A stretch of DNA of 64,000 nt, taken from Bacteroides uniformis (GTDB lineage Bacteria; Bacteroidota; Bacteroidia; Bacteroidales; Bacteroidaceae). The DNA lies in assembly GCF_025147485.1 (NCBI RefSeq), contig NZ_CP102263.1:447501-511500 (forward strand). The letters are read 5' to 3'. Positions 1 through 11,622 of this stretch are shown one piece after another. The notes beneath the pieces are model-generated. The model was not told where the DNA came from. It made no database searches and worked only from the letters and a program-made list of their open reading frames with translations. How positions within the stretch are numbered: the stretch's first letter is position 1; each line of letters begins with the position of its first letter. The position numbers and the translations under genes were made by a program.

Positions 1-1830
1 TCATCTTTCAATTTTGCACAGCCCTGTGTTTTTGTTAAACAGTTGCCTGGACCTATTCTCTGCGCCTCGCCGTTAAGCGAGGACCCTTTATCCCGAAGTT
101 ACAGGGTCAGTTTGCCTAGTTCCTTAACCGTGAATCACTCAAGCGCCTTAGTATATTCAACCCGACTACGTGTGTCCGTTTGCGGTACGGGTACCTGCAG
201 GATTAAGTTTAGCGGATTTTCTTGGAAGTATGATTACACGCACTATTGGATTGTTCTAAGAACGCTCCATACTATCAGGTTCGACTCTTGCTCCGGATTT
301 GCCTGGAACAATCAGCATCTACACCCTTCAACGGACTATTCCGTCAGTCCGCGGCGCTGTCACGACTCCGTCTCCACGTCACTCCCACAGGTAGTACCGG
401 AATATTAACCGGTTCTGCCATCGGCCTCGCCGTTCGGCTGAGCCTTAGGACCCGACTTACCCTGATCCGATTAGCGTTGATCAGGAAACCTTAGTCTTTC
501 GGCGAGGGGGTTTCCCACCCCCTTTATCGTTACTTATACCTACATTTGCTTTTCCACACGCTCCAGCAAAGCTCGCGCTTCACCTTCGACGCCGAGTGGA
601 ATGCTCCCCTACCGATGATTTCTCATCCCAAAGCTTCGGTAGAATACTTATGCCCGATTATTATCCACGCCAAACTCCTCGACTAGTGAGCTGTTACGCA
701 CTCTTTAAATGAATGGCTGCTTCCAAGCCAACATCCTAGCTGTCTTAGCAATCTGACTTCGTTAGTTCAACTTAGTATTCATTTCGGGACCTTAGCTGTT
801 GGTCCGGATTGTTCTCCTTTAGGACATGGACCTTAGCACCCATGCCCTCACTCCTGACATAGAACTGACACGCATTCGGAGTTTGTCAAGACTTGATAGG
901 CGGTGAAGCCCTCGCATCTTATCAGTCGCTCTACCTCATGCCAGTATAAGTCAAGGCTGCACCTAAATGCATTTCGGGGAGTACGAGCTATCTCCAAGTT
1001 TGATTAGCCTTTCACCCCCACCCTCAGGTCATCCAGAAGCTTTTCAACGCTTATTGGTTCGGTCCTCCAGATGGTGTTACCCATCCTTCAACCTGCCCAA
1101 GGGTAGATCACTTGGTTTCGCGTCTACTCCTTCCGACTATACGCCCTGTTCAGACTCGCTTTCGCTTCGGCTGCAGATCTGAAATCCTTAACCTCGCCGG
1201 AAAAAGTAACTCGTAGGTTCATTATGCAAAAGGCACGCCGTCACACCAGAAGGTGCTCCGACCGCTTGTAGGCACATGGTTTCAGGAACTATTTCACTCT
1301 TCTGTTCGAAGTGCTTTTCACCTTTCCTTCACAGTACTGGTTCACTATCGGTCTCTCGGGAGTATTTAGCCTTACCGGATGGTCCCGGCAGATTCACGCA
1401 GAATTCCTCGTGCTCCGCGCTACTCAGGATACCACTAGGCTTCGCTTGGCTTCGCATACGCAGCTCTCATGCTCTATGGCTGTACTTTCCAGAACATTCT
1501 GCTCACCAACTTTCTTGCCACGGCGTGGTCCTACAACCCCACCCATGCCGTAACATGGATGGTTTGGGCTATTCCCCGTTCGCTCGCCACTACTGGGGGA
1601 ATCATTGTTTATTTTCTTTTCCTGCAGGTACTAAGATGTTTCAGTTCCCTGCGTTAGCCTCCTGCAATGCAGGATGATACTTCTTCAAAGTACCGGGTTG
1701 TCCCATTCGGAAATCCGCGGATCAAAGGTCATTTGCACCTACCCGCAGCTTATCGCAGCTTATCACGTCCTTCATCGCCTCCGAGAGCCAAGGCATCCGC
1801 CATGTGCCCTTACTTACTTTTTGTCTTACC
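1..1830 (-). rRNA. 23S ribosomal RNA, 5' portion (cut by window start)
   Basis: The complement reads as the 5' part of a bacterial 23S rRNA. Near its 5' end the gene-sense strand carries the conserved GGCGGATGCCTTGGC stretch (about 1786-1803), which places the mature 5' end close to 1830, give or take a few bases. The remaining 3' part of 23S and any 5S gene lie beyond the left edge. It follows 16S, tRNA-Ile and tRNA-Ala in the same direction, the usual order of a Bacteroides rrn operon. Open reading frames seen inside it are fortuitous. Confidence 0.96.
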
Positions 1831-1936
1831 GATCACGTATGGTCGATATATACTTTCAGCTTTTAACTTTACTTTTTTTTGGTCACATCATGTCAAAGAA
1901 CGGTGTTTCAATTATAAAACAATAATCAAAACGGAG

Positions 1937-2010
1937 TGGAGAATAACGGATTCGAACCGTTGACCCCCTGCGTGCAAAGCAGGTGCTCTAGCCAGCTGAG
2001 CTAATCCCCC
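1937..2010 (-). tRNA. tRNA-Ala (anticodon TGC)
   Basis: A 74-nt cloverleaf on the minus strand: seven-pair acceptor stem starting GGGGGAT, U8-A9, D arm starting GCTC, anticodon TGC, a T arm with TTCGAAT, and discriminator A. CCA is not encoded. It lies in the 16S-23S spacer and is co-transcribed with the rRNAs. Confidence 0.97.
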
Positions 2011-2100
2011 TTCTTATAAGTGGAAAACGGAAAGTGGAAAGTGGAAAATCCGGAGAGTTCCCGATTTTCATTTCTCAATTTTCAGTTTTCAACTTTGAAG

Positions 2101-2174
2101 TAGTCCCAGGCAGAGTTGAACTGCCGACCTCTACATTATCAGTGTAGCGCTCTAACCAACTGAGCTATAGGACT
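2101..2174 (-). tRNA. tRNA-Ile (anticodon GAT)
   Basis: A 74-nt cloverleaf on the minus strand: acceptor stem AGTCCTA paired with TGGGACT, anticodon GAT, T loop TTCAACT and discriminator A. It is the first of the two spacer tRNAs after 16S. The 90-bp gap between the two tRNAs holds only a purine-rich GGAAA simple repeat facing a TTTTC-rich stretch. Confidence 0.97.
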
Positions 2175-2307
2175 GTCAGTCAAACCCTCGCCTTACGGCT
2201 CGGCTTCTACTTTTCTCGTATATTTTAATAAACAAGTACGCGCAGTACAAGAGGTTCTTATGGAAGCATAACTTCAAGAACCAACGATCGAGTCGAGACG
2301 TCACTCC

Positions 2308-3836
<1,529 letters not shown>

Positions 3837-4106
3837 AAAAGTATCTTGACTGCGCATATTAAAAATTAAAGTGCGACAGCTTAATTATCTGTTCAGGACG
3901 CTCGAATTCAAAAAGTCTATCTTTACCTATCTATATAAAATAAGTATTGACGGTTCTTTTGTTTTACCCAGGTACGACGCGCCTTAATCATTAGTTTCCA
4001 ATTATTAATTTGCGAAGCACCTGCTCTTGTACTACTTGTATTGTTTATGTAAATCTGTTCAAAGATCGCTTGTTTCACGATTGCTGTTCTTTTCAGAAAG
4101 CGGATG

Positions 4107-4139
4107 CAAAGGTAAGAACTTTAAAGCATATCTTCCAAA
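4107..4139 (-). promoter_or_regulatory. rRNA operon promoter P1 (closest to 16S)
   Basis: On the minus strand there is a -33 box TTTG (4136-4139), a 21-bp spacer and a -7 box TACCTTTG (4107-4114). This matches the Bacteroides sigma-ABfr consensus TTTG / TAnnTTTG. It would start transcription near 4100, about 265 bp before the mature 16S end. A T-rich block at 4147-4190 (A-rich on the transcribed strand) lies directly upstream and could act as an UP element. Confidence 0.75.
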
Positions 4140-4293
4140 TATTTTCGGAAGTTTTTTTCATTTTTTCTTTTTTTCTCTTTCCTCGTCGTCTCTCTTGTCG
4201 AAAGGGAGGCAAAAAGAAAAAGGAAGAAGGACCAGGCACCGTTTCTTTAAAAAGAATGTCAACTCGCGCTGCTTTCGTTTTCAAAAGCGGGTG

Positions 4294-4326
4294 CAAAGGT
4301 AAGGACTTTAAAGCATAACTTCCAAA
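4294..4326 (-). promoter_or_regulatory. rRNA operon promoter P2
   Basis: A second copy on the minus strand: TTTG (4323-4326), 21-bp spacer and TACCTTTG (4294-4301). The surrounding 70 bp is a near copy of the P1 region, including the T-rich block upstream of the -33 box (4339-4350). Confidence 0.75.
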
Positions 4327-4473
4327 TGTTTCGGAAGTTTTTTTTCATTTTTCTTTTCCAAGGCCGAAGTTCCGAAAGAAACCTATGGCAAAGAAGAGAA
4401 AAATGGAAGCTTACCGCTCCGTTTTACTGTCAGAATGTCAAAACATCGCCGCCTTCGTTCCCGAAAGCGGATG

Positions 4474-4504
4474 CAAAAGTAGGGCTTTTACGGACATCTG
4501 CAAA
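4474..4504 (-). promoter_or_regulatory. rRNA operon promoter P3 (distal, diverged)
   Basis: A third minus-strand match: TTTG (4501-4504), 19-bp spacer and TACTTTTG (4474-4481). The sequence downstream of the -7 box (GCATCCGCTTTC in sense) is shared with P1 and P2, but the spacer has diverged. Confidence 0.6.
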
Positions 4505-4622
4505 ATATATACAAGCTTTTTTTGAGGGTTTACGTGAACTTTTTCATAACTAGCTGATTGATAGATATGTTTTAAAGCATGTTTTTTAAAGGGAAAGAAA
4601 GGCAGGAAGGAAGGGGACACAT

Positions 4623-4643
4623 TATATATATACGCGCGCGCAT
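4623..4643. other. Alternating purine-pyrimidine tract
   Basis: A 21-bp run alternates strictly between pyrimidine and purine: TA steps first, then CG steps, ending CAT. Such sequence melts easily in its TA half and can adopt Z-DNA in its CG half under negative supercoiling. It lies about 120 bp upstream of rrn promoter P3. The role is inference only. Confidence 0.4.
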
Positions 4644-4807
4644 CGGAATATACTAAGTTCACCCCTTGACATAGACCACTGAACGGCCGGCACCACGCTT
4701 GAGGAGCCCAAAGAGAACTGACAATAAACCTGCGAAAGGCTACATCCGGAAAGCCCGGATACTAAACGAGAACTACTGAACAACTTTTCTCACCACAGAT
4801 ATGTTTC

Positions 4808-4874
4808 TTTCTTACCACACCCGCGTTTCTTTCTTTCCACAGCTGTGGTAAGAAAAGAACATTGCTGTGGAAAG
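4808..4874. repeat. Interleaved inverted repeats between rrn and the PUL
   Basis: Two inverted repeats overlap in an interleaved way. TTTCTTACCACA (4808-4819) pairs with TGTGGTAAGAAA (4844-4855), and CTTTCCACAG (4833-4842) pairs with CTGTGGAAAG (4865-4874). The centre CCACAGCTGTGG (4837-4848) is itself a 12-bp palindrome. Only one long hairpin can form at a time. It sits about 100 bp beyond the stop of the regulator at 4975, so it could end that transcript, but there is no clean T run. Confidence 0.5.
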
Positions 4875-4974
4875 ATTAGTTTTTAGAGAAAAACAAGGTA
4901 GTACATCGCAGTTTTTTTCCTAACTCTTAGGTGTCATCTACGCACCATACTGCGACAATCAGTAGAAGCCTTTA

Positions 4975-6690
4975 TCAAATCCACTTCTGTGCCCTACCCA
5001 AAGAACGCACAACGGCAGCAAACTCTTCCCGAGGAATGATAGCCTTATTACGTGTTTTCAAACGATTATTATAAACGGTCTGAGGTGAATAATGCAAGAA
5101 TTCGGCAATCTTCACACTATCAGTGATACCTAAACGCACCAAAGCATAAATGCGCAATTCCGTATTCAGCAGCTCACCATCTTTTAGCACAATCTGCTCG
5201 TCAGGATGGAGCAAGGCATTGAAGTCACTTACGAAATCCGGATAAATGTGCAAGAAGATAGCATCAAAGTTATGATAGAACTCTTTCAACTCATTCTGTG
5301 CCATAGAATGAGTATCGGTCAATGCTTTCACATCCTCCAACTGGTTTGCCTTAAGCTTACGATTGATATTTTTCCGATACTCATCCAGCTTACTGATATA
5401 ATTGGAACAAATGGAAAAGACATAACCTATGTATTCCTCCTTCACATAGTTGGATTCACGAAGCTGATTATTGGTATCCCTCAACTGTTCATTCAAAGAA
5501 GTAAGCTGTACATTCGTTTCTGCCACTTGTCCGTGCATTTTCGAAAGCTCTTCCACATGCTTATTCAAGCGGTTGTTTGCCTCATTCAGCTGTTGGCGCG
5601 ACTGCTTCAACCGCTTCATCTGCTTGTATATATATAGGAAGGCAAACAAGGATATCAAGGACAAGACACTGACCAGTACCAAATACATACGTAACCGCGC
5701 TTCTTGCCTCTGATTACGTTCCTGATAGATCTGATGAATGGTGTCCTGCACCGCAGAGATGCCCACTACCCTCACCCGGTTCCGATATGCCAAGGCATTC
5801 TGCAAGCAGTAACTCATGTAGACATAAGCATGGTCAATATCACCCAAACTAAAAAGTACCCCCGCCAGCTCTTCCAACGAAGCAATATCTTTATTGGAGA
5901 TACGTACATCGGCCATAGCAGAATATATCAGGTAAGTCAGATAATTTTCCTGCTCATCGGACTCGCGATAAAAGCAGGCCAGCACGTAAGCATTCATGGC
6001 ATCGCGCCGAGTGTCGAATGCAGAATTAAGAATTCCCTTCTGCAAACGTTCTTTAAAAACATACATACTGTCCGTACCTTGTACTACCTGCCCTTTATAC
6101 CACAAGAACAAGGGGTCTTCAGGGGTAAGAACCATATTCAAAGAGTCCTTGTAAACACGCTCCAACTGTGCATAATGTTCATGCAAAGTACCCATTTCAC
6201 TACCGGTATACTGATTGAAATGCGAATACAGATACAACATTTGTCCGTAATAGTCCACTAACAATTCTTTGGGGAGCGAACCGCCCGAGACTCCGTCCAA
6301 CTCATCCTGGGCTTCTTTCAACAGACCGGTGGCAGCCAACAGAAAAGACTTTTTTATCTTCCACTCCATCTGCCGGTATTTATCATTCTGCTTATAAACT
6401 ATGTCCAAATTGCCTGCCACATAATTCATTGCAGAATCGGCATTATAGACACAATACTCATCATAAAGATTTTTATTCAGCCAATATCTCTCCTCCAAAG
6501 TACGCACATCCTTTCGCAACTTGTGCAACTGGGCAATCTTCGCCTCTTTAAGCATAGCAAACGTGTTTTTTTGCGCAATCAGAGAATCAAGACGCACCAG
6601 CAGTTCTTTTATCTTTTCACTGTAAGGTGCCGCATTCAGAAAGGTACACCCCATCAGCAAAAATAGTAAAGCTATGATTTTTCTTTTCAT
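4975..6690 (-). CDS. SusR-like membrane-bound transcriptional regulator
   Basis: This 571-residue protein has an N-terminal signal or anchor (about 1-20), a TPR-like helical sensor region (to about 320), one membrane helix at about 333-355, a coiled coil (about 355-420, rich in QL, NNQL and LNE repeats) and a C-terminal helix-turn-helix with the SPQTVYNNR segment. That layout matches SusR/DUF6377 regulators of Bacteroides, inner-membrane proteins that sense a sugar in the periplasm and activate the nearby sus operon. It is divergent from susC across 371 bp, so it probably controls 7062-14493. A -7 box TATCTTTG (minus, 6719-6726) lies 30 bp before the ATG. The ligand cannot be read from sequence; the target genes suggest a beta-glucan fragment. 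Confidence 0.85.
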   Translation of the reverse strand: MKRKIIALLFLLMGCTFLNAAPYSEKIKELLVRLDSLIAQKNTFAMLKEAKIAQLHKLRKDVRTLEERYWLNKNLYDEYCVYNADSAMNYVAGNLDIVYKQNDKYRQMEWKIKKSFLLAATGLLKEAQDELDGVSGGSLPKELLVDYYGQMLYLYSHFNQYTGSEMGTLHEHYAQLERVYKDSLNMVLTPEDPLFLWYKGQVVQGTDSMYVFKERLQKGILNSAFDTRRDAMNAYVLACFYRESDEQENYLTYLIYSAMADVRISNKDIASLEELAGVLFSLGDIDHAYVYMSYCLQNALAYRNRVRVVGISAVQDTIHQIYQERNQRQEARLRMYLVLVSVLSLISLFAFLYIYKQMKRLKQSRQQLNEANNRLNKHVEELSKMHGQVAETNVQLTSLNEQLRDTNNQLRESNYVKEEYIGYVFSICSNYISKLDEYRKNINRKLKANQLEDVKALTDTHSMAQNELKEFYHNFDAIFLHIYPDFVSDFNALLHPDEQIVLKDGELLNTELRIYALVRLGITDSVKIAEFLHYSPQTVYNNRLKTRNKAIIPREEFAAVVRSLGRAQKWI

Positions 6691-7061
6691 TTCTATTATC
6701 TATATAAGGCTGAGAGCACAAAGATAAATTAATCTATCTAAACATAAACTACCTCCACCCTAAAAAGTACATGAAATTTAAGAGATATTTCGACCGCTCA
6801 AAGCGACAAAACAGTATATACAGACCTCCTTCCATAGTGGCCGACCTTTACTTTACACAGTAATCAGCAAGAATACAACTTATTATATATCTGATATTTA
6901 CATTTCACACAGACTTACTTCTCCATATTACCTGCCTATCGGACGAATAGGGTTGTCCGCTATCTTTGCAGCACAGAAAGAAAAGTGTACTATGGAAAAC
7001 CACCAATCTCTATTAGGACATACTTTTCTAATAATAAATTAAATCTTTCAATTAAAGTACT
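6691..7061. promoter_or_regulatory. Divergent control region between SusR-like gene and susC
   Basis: 371 bp without a gene. It holds the minus-strand -7 box at 6719-6726 for the regulator and the plus-strand -7 box TATCTTTG at 6961-6968 for susC. Neither has a clear TTTG -33 box, which fits activator-dependent promoters. The susC leader would be about 85 nt. I see no clear direct-repeat operator. Confidence 0.55.
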
Positions 7062-10046
7062 ATGAGAATGATTACAAGAAATCTTCTTACGCGGAGTTAC
7101 AAGCTCCTTTTGACATTACTCGTACTGCTAATGTCAACAAATGCATTTGCCCAACGATTGACAGCTACGGGTAAAGTAACAGATGCTGCAGGCCTGGAGG
7201 TCATTGGCGCATCCGTATTGGAAAAGGGTACCGCCAACGGTGTTGTTACCAATCTGGACGGGGAGTTTTCCCTGAGTGTAGGACAGAATGCCACACTGGT
7301 AATATCCTTCATCGGCTACAAAACGATAGAGGTAAAAGCAACCACCAACATGAATATCACATTGCAGGAAGATAACGAACTGCTGGACGAAGTGGTAGTT
7401 ATCGGTTATGGAAGTGTGAAGCGTAAAGACGTAACCACAGCCGTATCCACGGTTTCTACAAAGGATTTGGACCAACGCCCCATTGTATCGGCAGCCCAAG
7501 CCCTGCAAGGCAAAGCAGCCGGCGTGTCGGTTATGCAACCCAGCGGTGAACCGGGCGGAGGCATGAGCATCCGCGTACGTGGTACCACCTCATTCAACGG
7601 CAGCAACGACCCGCTCTACGTAGTGGACGGTGTGCCCGTGGACAACATCAACTTTCTCTCTCCCAACGACATTGAAAGTCTCTCTATCCTAAAGGATGCC
7701 TCATCGGCAGCCATCTATGGTTCGCGTGCAGCCAACGGTGTGGTACTGATTACGACCAAAGCCGGAGCAGAAGGCAATGCCAAAGTGGCACTGAACGTAC
7801 AATATGGTATGACGAAAGTAGCCAAGAGCATGGATGCCCTGAATACAGAACAATACCGTGAGTTACAGGAAGAAATCGGGGCTGTCAACCCCGCTGCCCT
7901 TGAAGGTCTAACAGACCAGACAGACTGGTTTGATGAAGTTTACAAAACCGGACAGACCCAAAACTACCAGGTGTCCGTATCTAACGGAAACGAAAAGATG
8001 AAATACTTCCTCTCTGCCGGTTATCTGAATGAAAAAGGCATTTTGGAAGGCACGTACTTCAAACGATATAGCTTCCGTGCCAACATTGACAACCAGATAC
8101 GCAGTTGGCTGAACGTAAGTGCCAATATCTCCTACTCCGACAATATCGGAAACACCGGCATCATTTCCGGTACGGGTGCCAACCGTGGCGGTGTAGTCCT
8201 CTCGGTTATCAACACACCGACCTATGCTCCTATTTGGGACCCTGAAAAGCCGAATCAATACAATAAGAACTTCTACGGGGTAAATATCATGAACCCGATG
8301 GAAAACCTGGCCCGCCAGAAAAACAACAAGAACAAGGAGAACCGCCTCATCGCATCCGGAGCCGCTACCATCAGCTTTCTGCCCAACCTGAAGTTGAAAT
8401 CATCCGTAGCCCTGGACCGCCGTAACGGTGTAAGCACCACATTCCTCGATCCAATATCGACCACCGACGGACGCAACAGCTTCGGTACAGCCTCTGACAA
8501 CCGGAATATGAATACCGTGTTGGTTTTCGATAATATATTGACTTACAATACCAATATCAAGAAGCACGGCATCGACGTAATGGCAGGTTCTTCCTATACC
8601 AAATCGGACTATACCAACAGCTGGATAAACGGCTCACATTTCCGGGACGATAAAATACAGACCCTGAACGCTGCCAATAAAATTTCATGGGACGGTACCG
8701 GAACAGGAGCTTCACAGTGGGCCATCTCTTCCTATTTCGCCCGTGTGTCCTACAACTATGACAGCAAGTACATGCTTACCATGAACATGCGTGCCGACGG
8801 TTCATCCAAGCTGCATCCCGACCATCGCTGGGGTATTTTCCCCTCCTTCTCGGCTGCATGGCGCATTTCGTCGGAAAAGTTCATGAAAGACATCGCTTGG
8901 ATTGATGACTTGAAGCTCCGCGGTGGCTGGGGACAGACCGGTAACCAAAGCGGTATAGGCGATTACTCGTATCTGCAACGTTACAACATCAACCGCATAC
9001 CCTGGTTTGAAGAAGGTAACGACCATGCAGTTCCCGGTATCAGCCAGGCCAACCTGAGAACAAGTGACCTGAAATGGGAAACTACCAACCAGACGAACAT
9101 CGGTCTTGACCTGACTGTACTGAACAACAGACTGACCTTCAGCATGGACTACTATTACAAGAAAACTACAGACATGTTGATGAATGTAAGTCTGCCTGCT
9201 GGTGCGGCAGCAACCACCAGCATCACCCGTAACGAAGGCGAGATGACCAACAAGGGATTCGAGTTCGCCATCAACTCCCATAACCTGACCGGCGAGTTTT
9301 CTTGGGATACAGACTTCAACATTTCTTTCAATAAGAACAAGCTGACCAAGCTGTCATTGCAGAAAATCTATACAGCAGCAAGCAGCGCCGAGGTGGTGAA
9401 AGAAAATATCGTACGCAATGAGCCCGGACGTCCTTTGGGTGGTTTCTACGGCTACATCAGCGACGGTGTAGACCCCGAAACCGGTAACCTGATTTATCGC
9501 GACCTTAACGAAGACGGCAAGATTTCCACTTCTGACCGTACCTATATCGGCGACCCGAATCCCGACTTCATCTACGGATTGACAAACACCTTTACATGGA
9601 AAGACCTCAGCCTGAGCATCTTCATCCAAGGAAGCTACGGAAACGACATCTTCAATGTGTCCCGTATGGAAACCGAAGGTATGTATGACGGTAAAAACCA
9701 GTCAACGGAAGTATTGAAACGCTGGAGAATTCCCGGACAGATTACGAATGTCCCGAAAGCCAACTTCAACATCAAGAACTCCACTTACTTTGTAGAAGAC
9801 GGCAGCTACCTGCGTGTCAAAGACATTTCACTCTCTTACAACATCCGTTGCCGCCAGTTCAAGAAATGGGGTATCAGCCGCGTACAGCCTTATTTTACCG
9901 CCAGCAATTTGCTGACCTGGACCAGCTATTCAGGTATGGATCCTGAAGTGAACCAATATGGCAACAGCGGTTCTGTACAGGGCATCGACTATGGAACTTA
10001 CCCGCAGAGCAAATCATTCGTTTTCGGTATCAATGTTGAATTCTAA
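7062..10046 (+). CDS. SusC/RagA-type TonB-dependent outer-membrane transporter
   Basis: At 994 residues the length is normal for a SusC. A signal peptide ends near AFAQ (residue 30). It is followed by a carboxypeptidase-like regulatory domain (about 33-115, with GKVTDAAG and GEFSLSVG), a TonB box-like ELLDEVVVIGYG, a plug domain (KRKDVTTAVSTV, then the GEPGGGMSIRVRG and NDPLYVVDGVP hallmarks, and SSAAIYGSRAANGVVLITTK) and a C-terminal beta-barrel ending in FGINVEF with a terminal aromatic residue. It imports glycan pieces across the outer membrane using TonB energy, with the SusD at 10065 as lid. The first ATG is used; another ATG two codons later is possible. Confidence 0.97.
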   Translation: MRMITRNLLTRSYKLLLTLLVLLMSTNAFAQRLTATGKVTDAAGLEVIGASVLEKGTANGVVTNLDGEFSLSVGQNATLVISFIGYKTIEVKATTNMNITLQEDNELLDEVVVIGYGSVKRKDVTTAVSTVSTKDLDQRPIVSAAQALQGKAAGVSVMQPSGEPGGGMSIRVRGTTSFNGSNDPLYVVDGVPVDNINFLSPNDIESLSILKDASSAAIYGSRAANGVVLITTKAGAEGNAKVALNVQYGMTKVAKSMDALNTEQYRELQEEIGAVNPAALEGLTDQTDWFDEVYKTGQTQNYQVSVSNGNEKMKYFLSAGYLNEKGILEGTYFKRYSFRANIDNQIRSWLNVSANISYSDNIGNTGIISGTGANRGGVVLSVINTPTYAPIWDPEKPNQYNKNFYGVNIMNPMENLARQKNNKNKENRLIASGAATISFLPNLKLKSSVALDRRNGVSTTFLDPISTTDGRNSFGTASDNRNMNTVLVFDNILTYNTNIKKHGIDVMAGSSYTKSDYTNSWINGSHFRDDKIQTLNAANKISWDGTGTGASQWAISSYFARVSYNYDSKYMLTMNMRADGSSKLHPDHRWGIFPSFSAAWRISSEKFMKDIAWIDDLKLRGGWGQTGNQSGIGDYSYLQRYNINRIPWFEEGNDHAVPGISQANLRTSDLKWETTNQTNIGLDLTVLNNRLTFSMDYYYKKTTDMLMNVSLPAGAAATTSITRNEGEMTNKGFEFAINSHNLTGEFSWDTDFNISFNKNKLTKLSLQKIYTAASSAEVVKENIVRNEPGRPLGGFYGYISDGVDPETGNLIYRDLNEDGKISTSDRTYIGDPNPDFIYGLTNTFTWKDLSLSIFIQGSYGNDIFNVSRMETEGMYDGKNQSTEVLKRWRIPGQITNVPKANFNIKNSTYFVEDGSYLRVKDISLSYNIRCRQFKKWGISRVQPYFTASNLLTWTSYSGMDPEVNQYGNSGSVQGIDYGTYPQSKSFVFGINVEF

Positions 10047-10064
10047 AAAAGGAAGAAATAACTT

Positions 10065-11591
10065 ATGAAACTAAACCATATATATAAAAGTATAGCTTGC
10101 GGTGTATTGTTGGCAATGACCGCAACCTCATGTGACTTGGACTATAATCCGGTAGACACCTACTCGGATGTAACGGAAGGAGTGAACAAAACTGATGAAA
10201 AGCCTATTTTCAACAGTGTGCAAGACGTGGAAACTTCAATGGTAACCCTTCACAAAAAATTTCGTGACCAGCAGGAGCACTGGTATGTCGACAAACTGCT
10301 TATCGGTGACGCTCATTCCGATAATGCCTACGCCGGAACAACGGGGGCCGAAGTGGTGCCTTACGAAACCAACTCCATTGAAGGCTCTAATTCTGTACTA
10401 AAACGTGACTGGGACCGTTTCTTAGGCGACATTGCCGTTGCCAACCGCATCATCGTGGGCTGTGACCAGCTCAAGGCACTCAGTGAAAGTGAACGCGGCA
10501 AGTATCAGTCACAAGCCAAGATATTCCGTGCCATGGTCATGTTCGATATGGTACGCTTATGGGGTAACTTCCCGGTCATCACTACCGTGGGCGGTGACAT
10601 TACCGAAGACAACGTAGAAGAAATGTACCCGACCTATTTTCCTCCACAGAATACGGCTGAAGAGGCTTACGCCCAAATAGAGAAAGACCTGACTGAAGCA
10701 GTGGAAAACCCCAACACACCGACAAACGACACATCAGACAAGAGCATACTTACCAAATCGGTGGCACGTGCCATGCTTGCCAAGGTCTATGCAGAAAAAC
10801 CTCTGCGCGATTATGCAAAGGTTATCAAATATGCCGATGAACTTGCTGCCGACGGCTTCGACCTCGTGGAAGACTTCAGTGACCTTTGGGCGTATGATAC
10901 GGAAAAAAAAGACTGCCGGGTGCGCAATACCAAGGAGGCAATTCTCGAAGCCCACTTTCCTCCCGGCTCCGGCAACTGGTGTACTTGGATGTTCGGCCGC
11001 AACTTGAGCAACTGGGATGAAAGTTTCACCTGGGCCAAATGGATTACCCCTTCCCGTGACCTTATCCGCCTCTATGAAGAGCAAGGAGACACGAAACGTT
11101 ACAATGAATCTGTTGTATGGTATGACTGCGGATGGAGCAACTATTATCCGGCAGACCATTATGCCTTCATGTACAAATGCCGCTCTGCGTTCAACAGCAT
11201 TATCTATCTGCGATATGCCGACATCCTGCTCCTCAAAGCCGAAGCAAAAATTATGGGAGAGACTCCCGACCTGAACGGTGCAGCCGACATCATCGACCGC
11301 ATCCGCAACCGCGCCGGACTGGGCAAACTTCCACAAAGCACCCGCAGCAGTAAAGAAGCATTGCTCCAAGCTTATATGGACGAACGCCGCATGGAGCTTG
11401 CCTTTGAAGGACAGCGCTGGTACGACCTTTGCCGCCTCAATAAGGTAGAAGAAGTGATGAACGCCGTTTACGCCAAAGACAGCGGCCGCCATGCACAAGA
11501 AAATCTGTTCAATGAGAACTCCTATCTGCTGGCTATTCCCCAAGGAGCCATCGACCAGAACGAAAATCTGATACAGAACCCGGGCTATTAA
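10065..11591 (+). CDS. SusD/RagB-type surface glycan-binding lipoprotein
   Basis: A 508-residue lipoprotein: MKLNHIYKSIACGVLL, then a lipobox with TATSC (Cys23). The body shows SusD-family features: TPR-like helices, AKIFRAMVMFDMVRLWGNFP, the IIYLRYADILLLKAEA helix, a DIIDRIRNRAGL segment and MELAFEGQRWYDLCRL near the C-terminus. It pairs with the SusC 18 bp upstream as the lid of the pedal-bin importer. A purine-rich AAGGAAG lies 12 bp before the ATG. Substrate specificity cannot be read directly. Confidence 0.96.
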   Translation: MKLNHIYKSIACGVLLAMTATSCDLDYNPVDTYSDVTEGVNKTDEKPIFNSVQDVETSMVTLHKKFRDQQEHWYVDKLLIGDAHSDNAYAGTTGAEVVPYETNSIEGSNSVLKRDWDRFLGDIAVANRIIVGCDQLKALSESERGKYQSQAKIFRAMVMFDMVRLWGNFPVITTVGGDITEDNVEEMYPTYFPPQNTAEEAYAQIEKDLTEAVENPNTPTNDTSDKSILTKSVARAMLAKVYAEKPLRDYAKVIKYADELAADGFDLVEDFSDLWAYDTEKKDCRVRNTKEAILEAHFPPGSGNWCTWMFGRNLSNWDESFTWAKWITPSRDLIRLYEEQGDTKRYNESVVWYDCGWSNYYPADHYAFMYKCRSAFNSIIYLRYADILLLKAEAKIMGETPDLNGAADIIDRIRNRAGLGKLPQSTRSSKEALLQAYMDERRMELAFEGQRWYDLCRLNKVEEVMNAVYAKDSGRHAQENLFNENSYLLAIPQGAIDQNENLIQNPGY

Positions 11592-11622
11592 TACTAATGA
11601 GTAATATAAAAATCAATTGAAT

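Larger units (their letters stand above)
4091..4510. repeat. Three direct repeats of the rrn promoter unit
   Basis: Units at about 4091-4160, 4281-4350 and 4460-4515 share a core (AAAGCGGATGCAAAGGTA in the first) followed in the first two by TTTAAAGCATA, TTCCAAAT and CGGAAGTTTTTTT. The first two are nearly identical over about 70 bp and the third is degenerate. Each unit contains one promoter, so the array multiplies promoters in front of 16S. Between them lie T-rich and purine-rich stretches with no coding signal. Confidence 0.8.
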
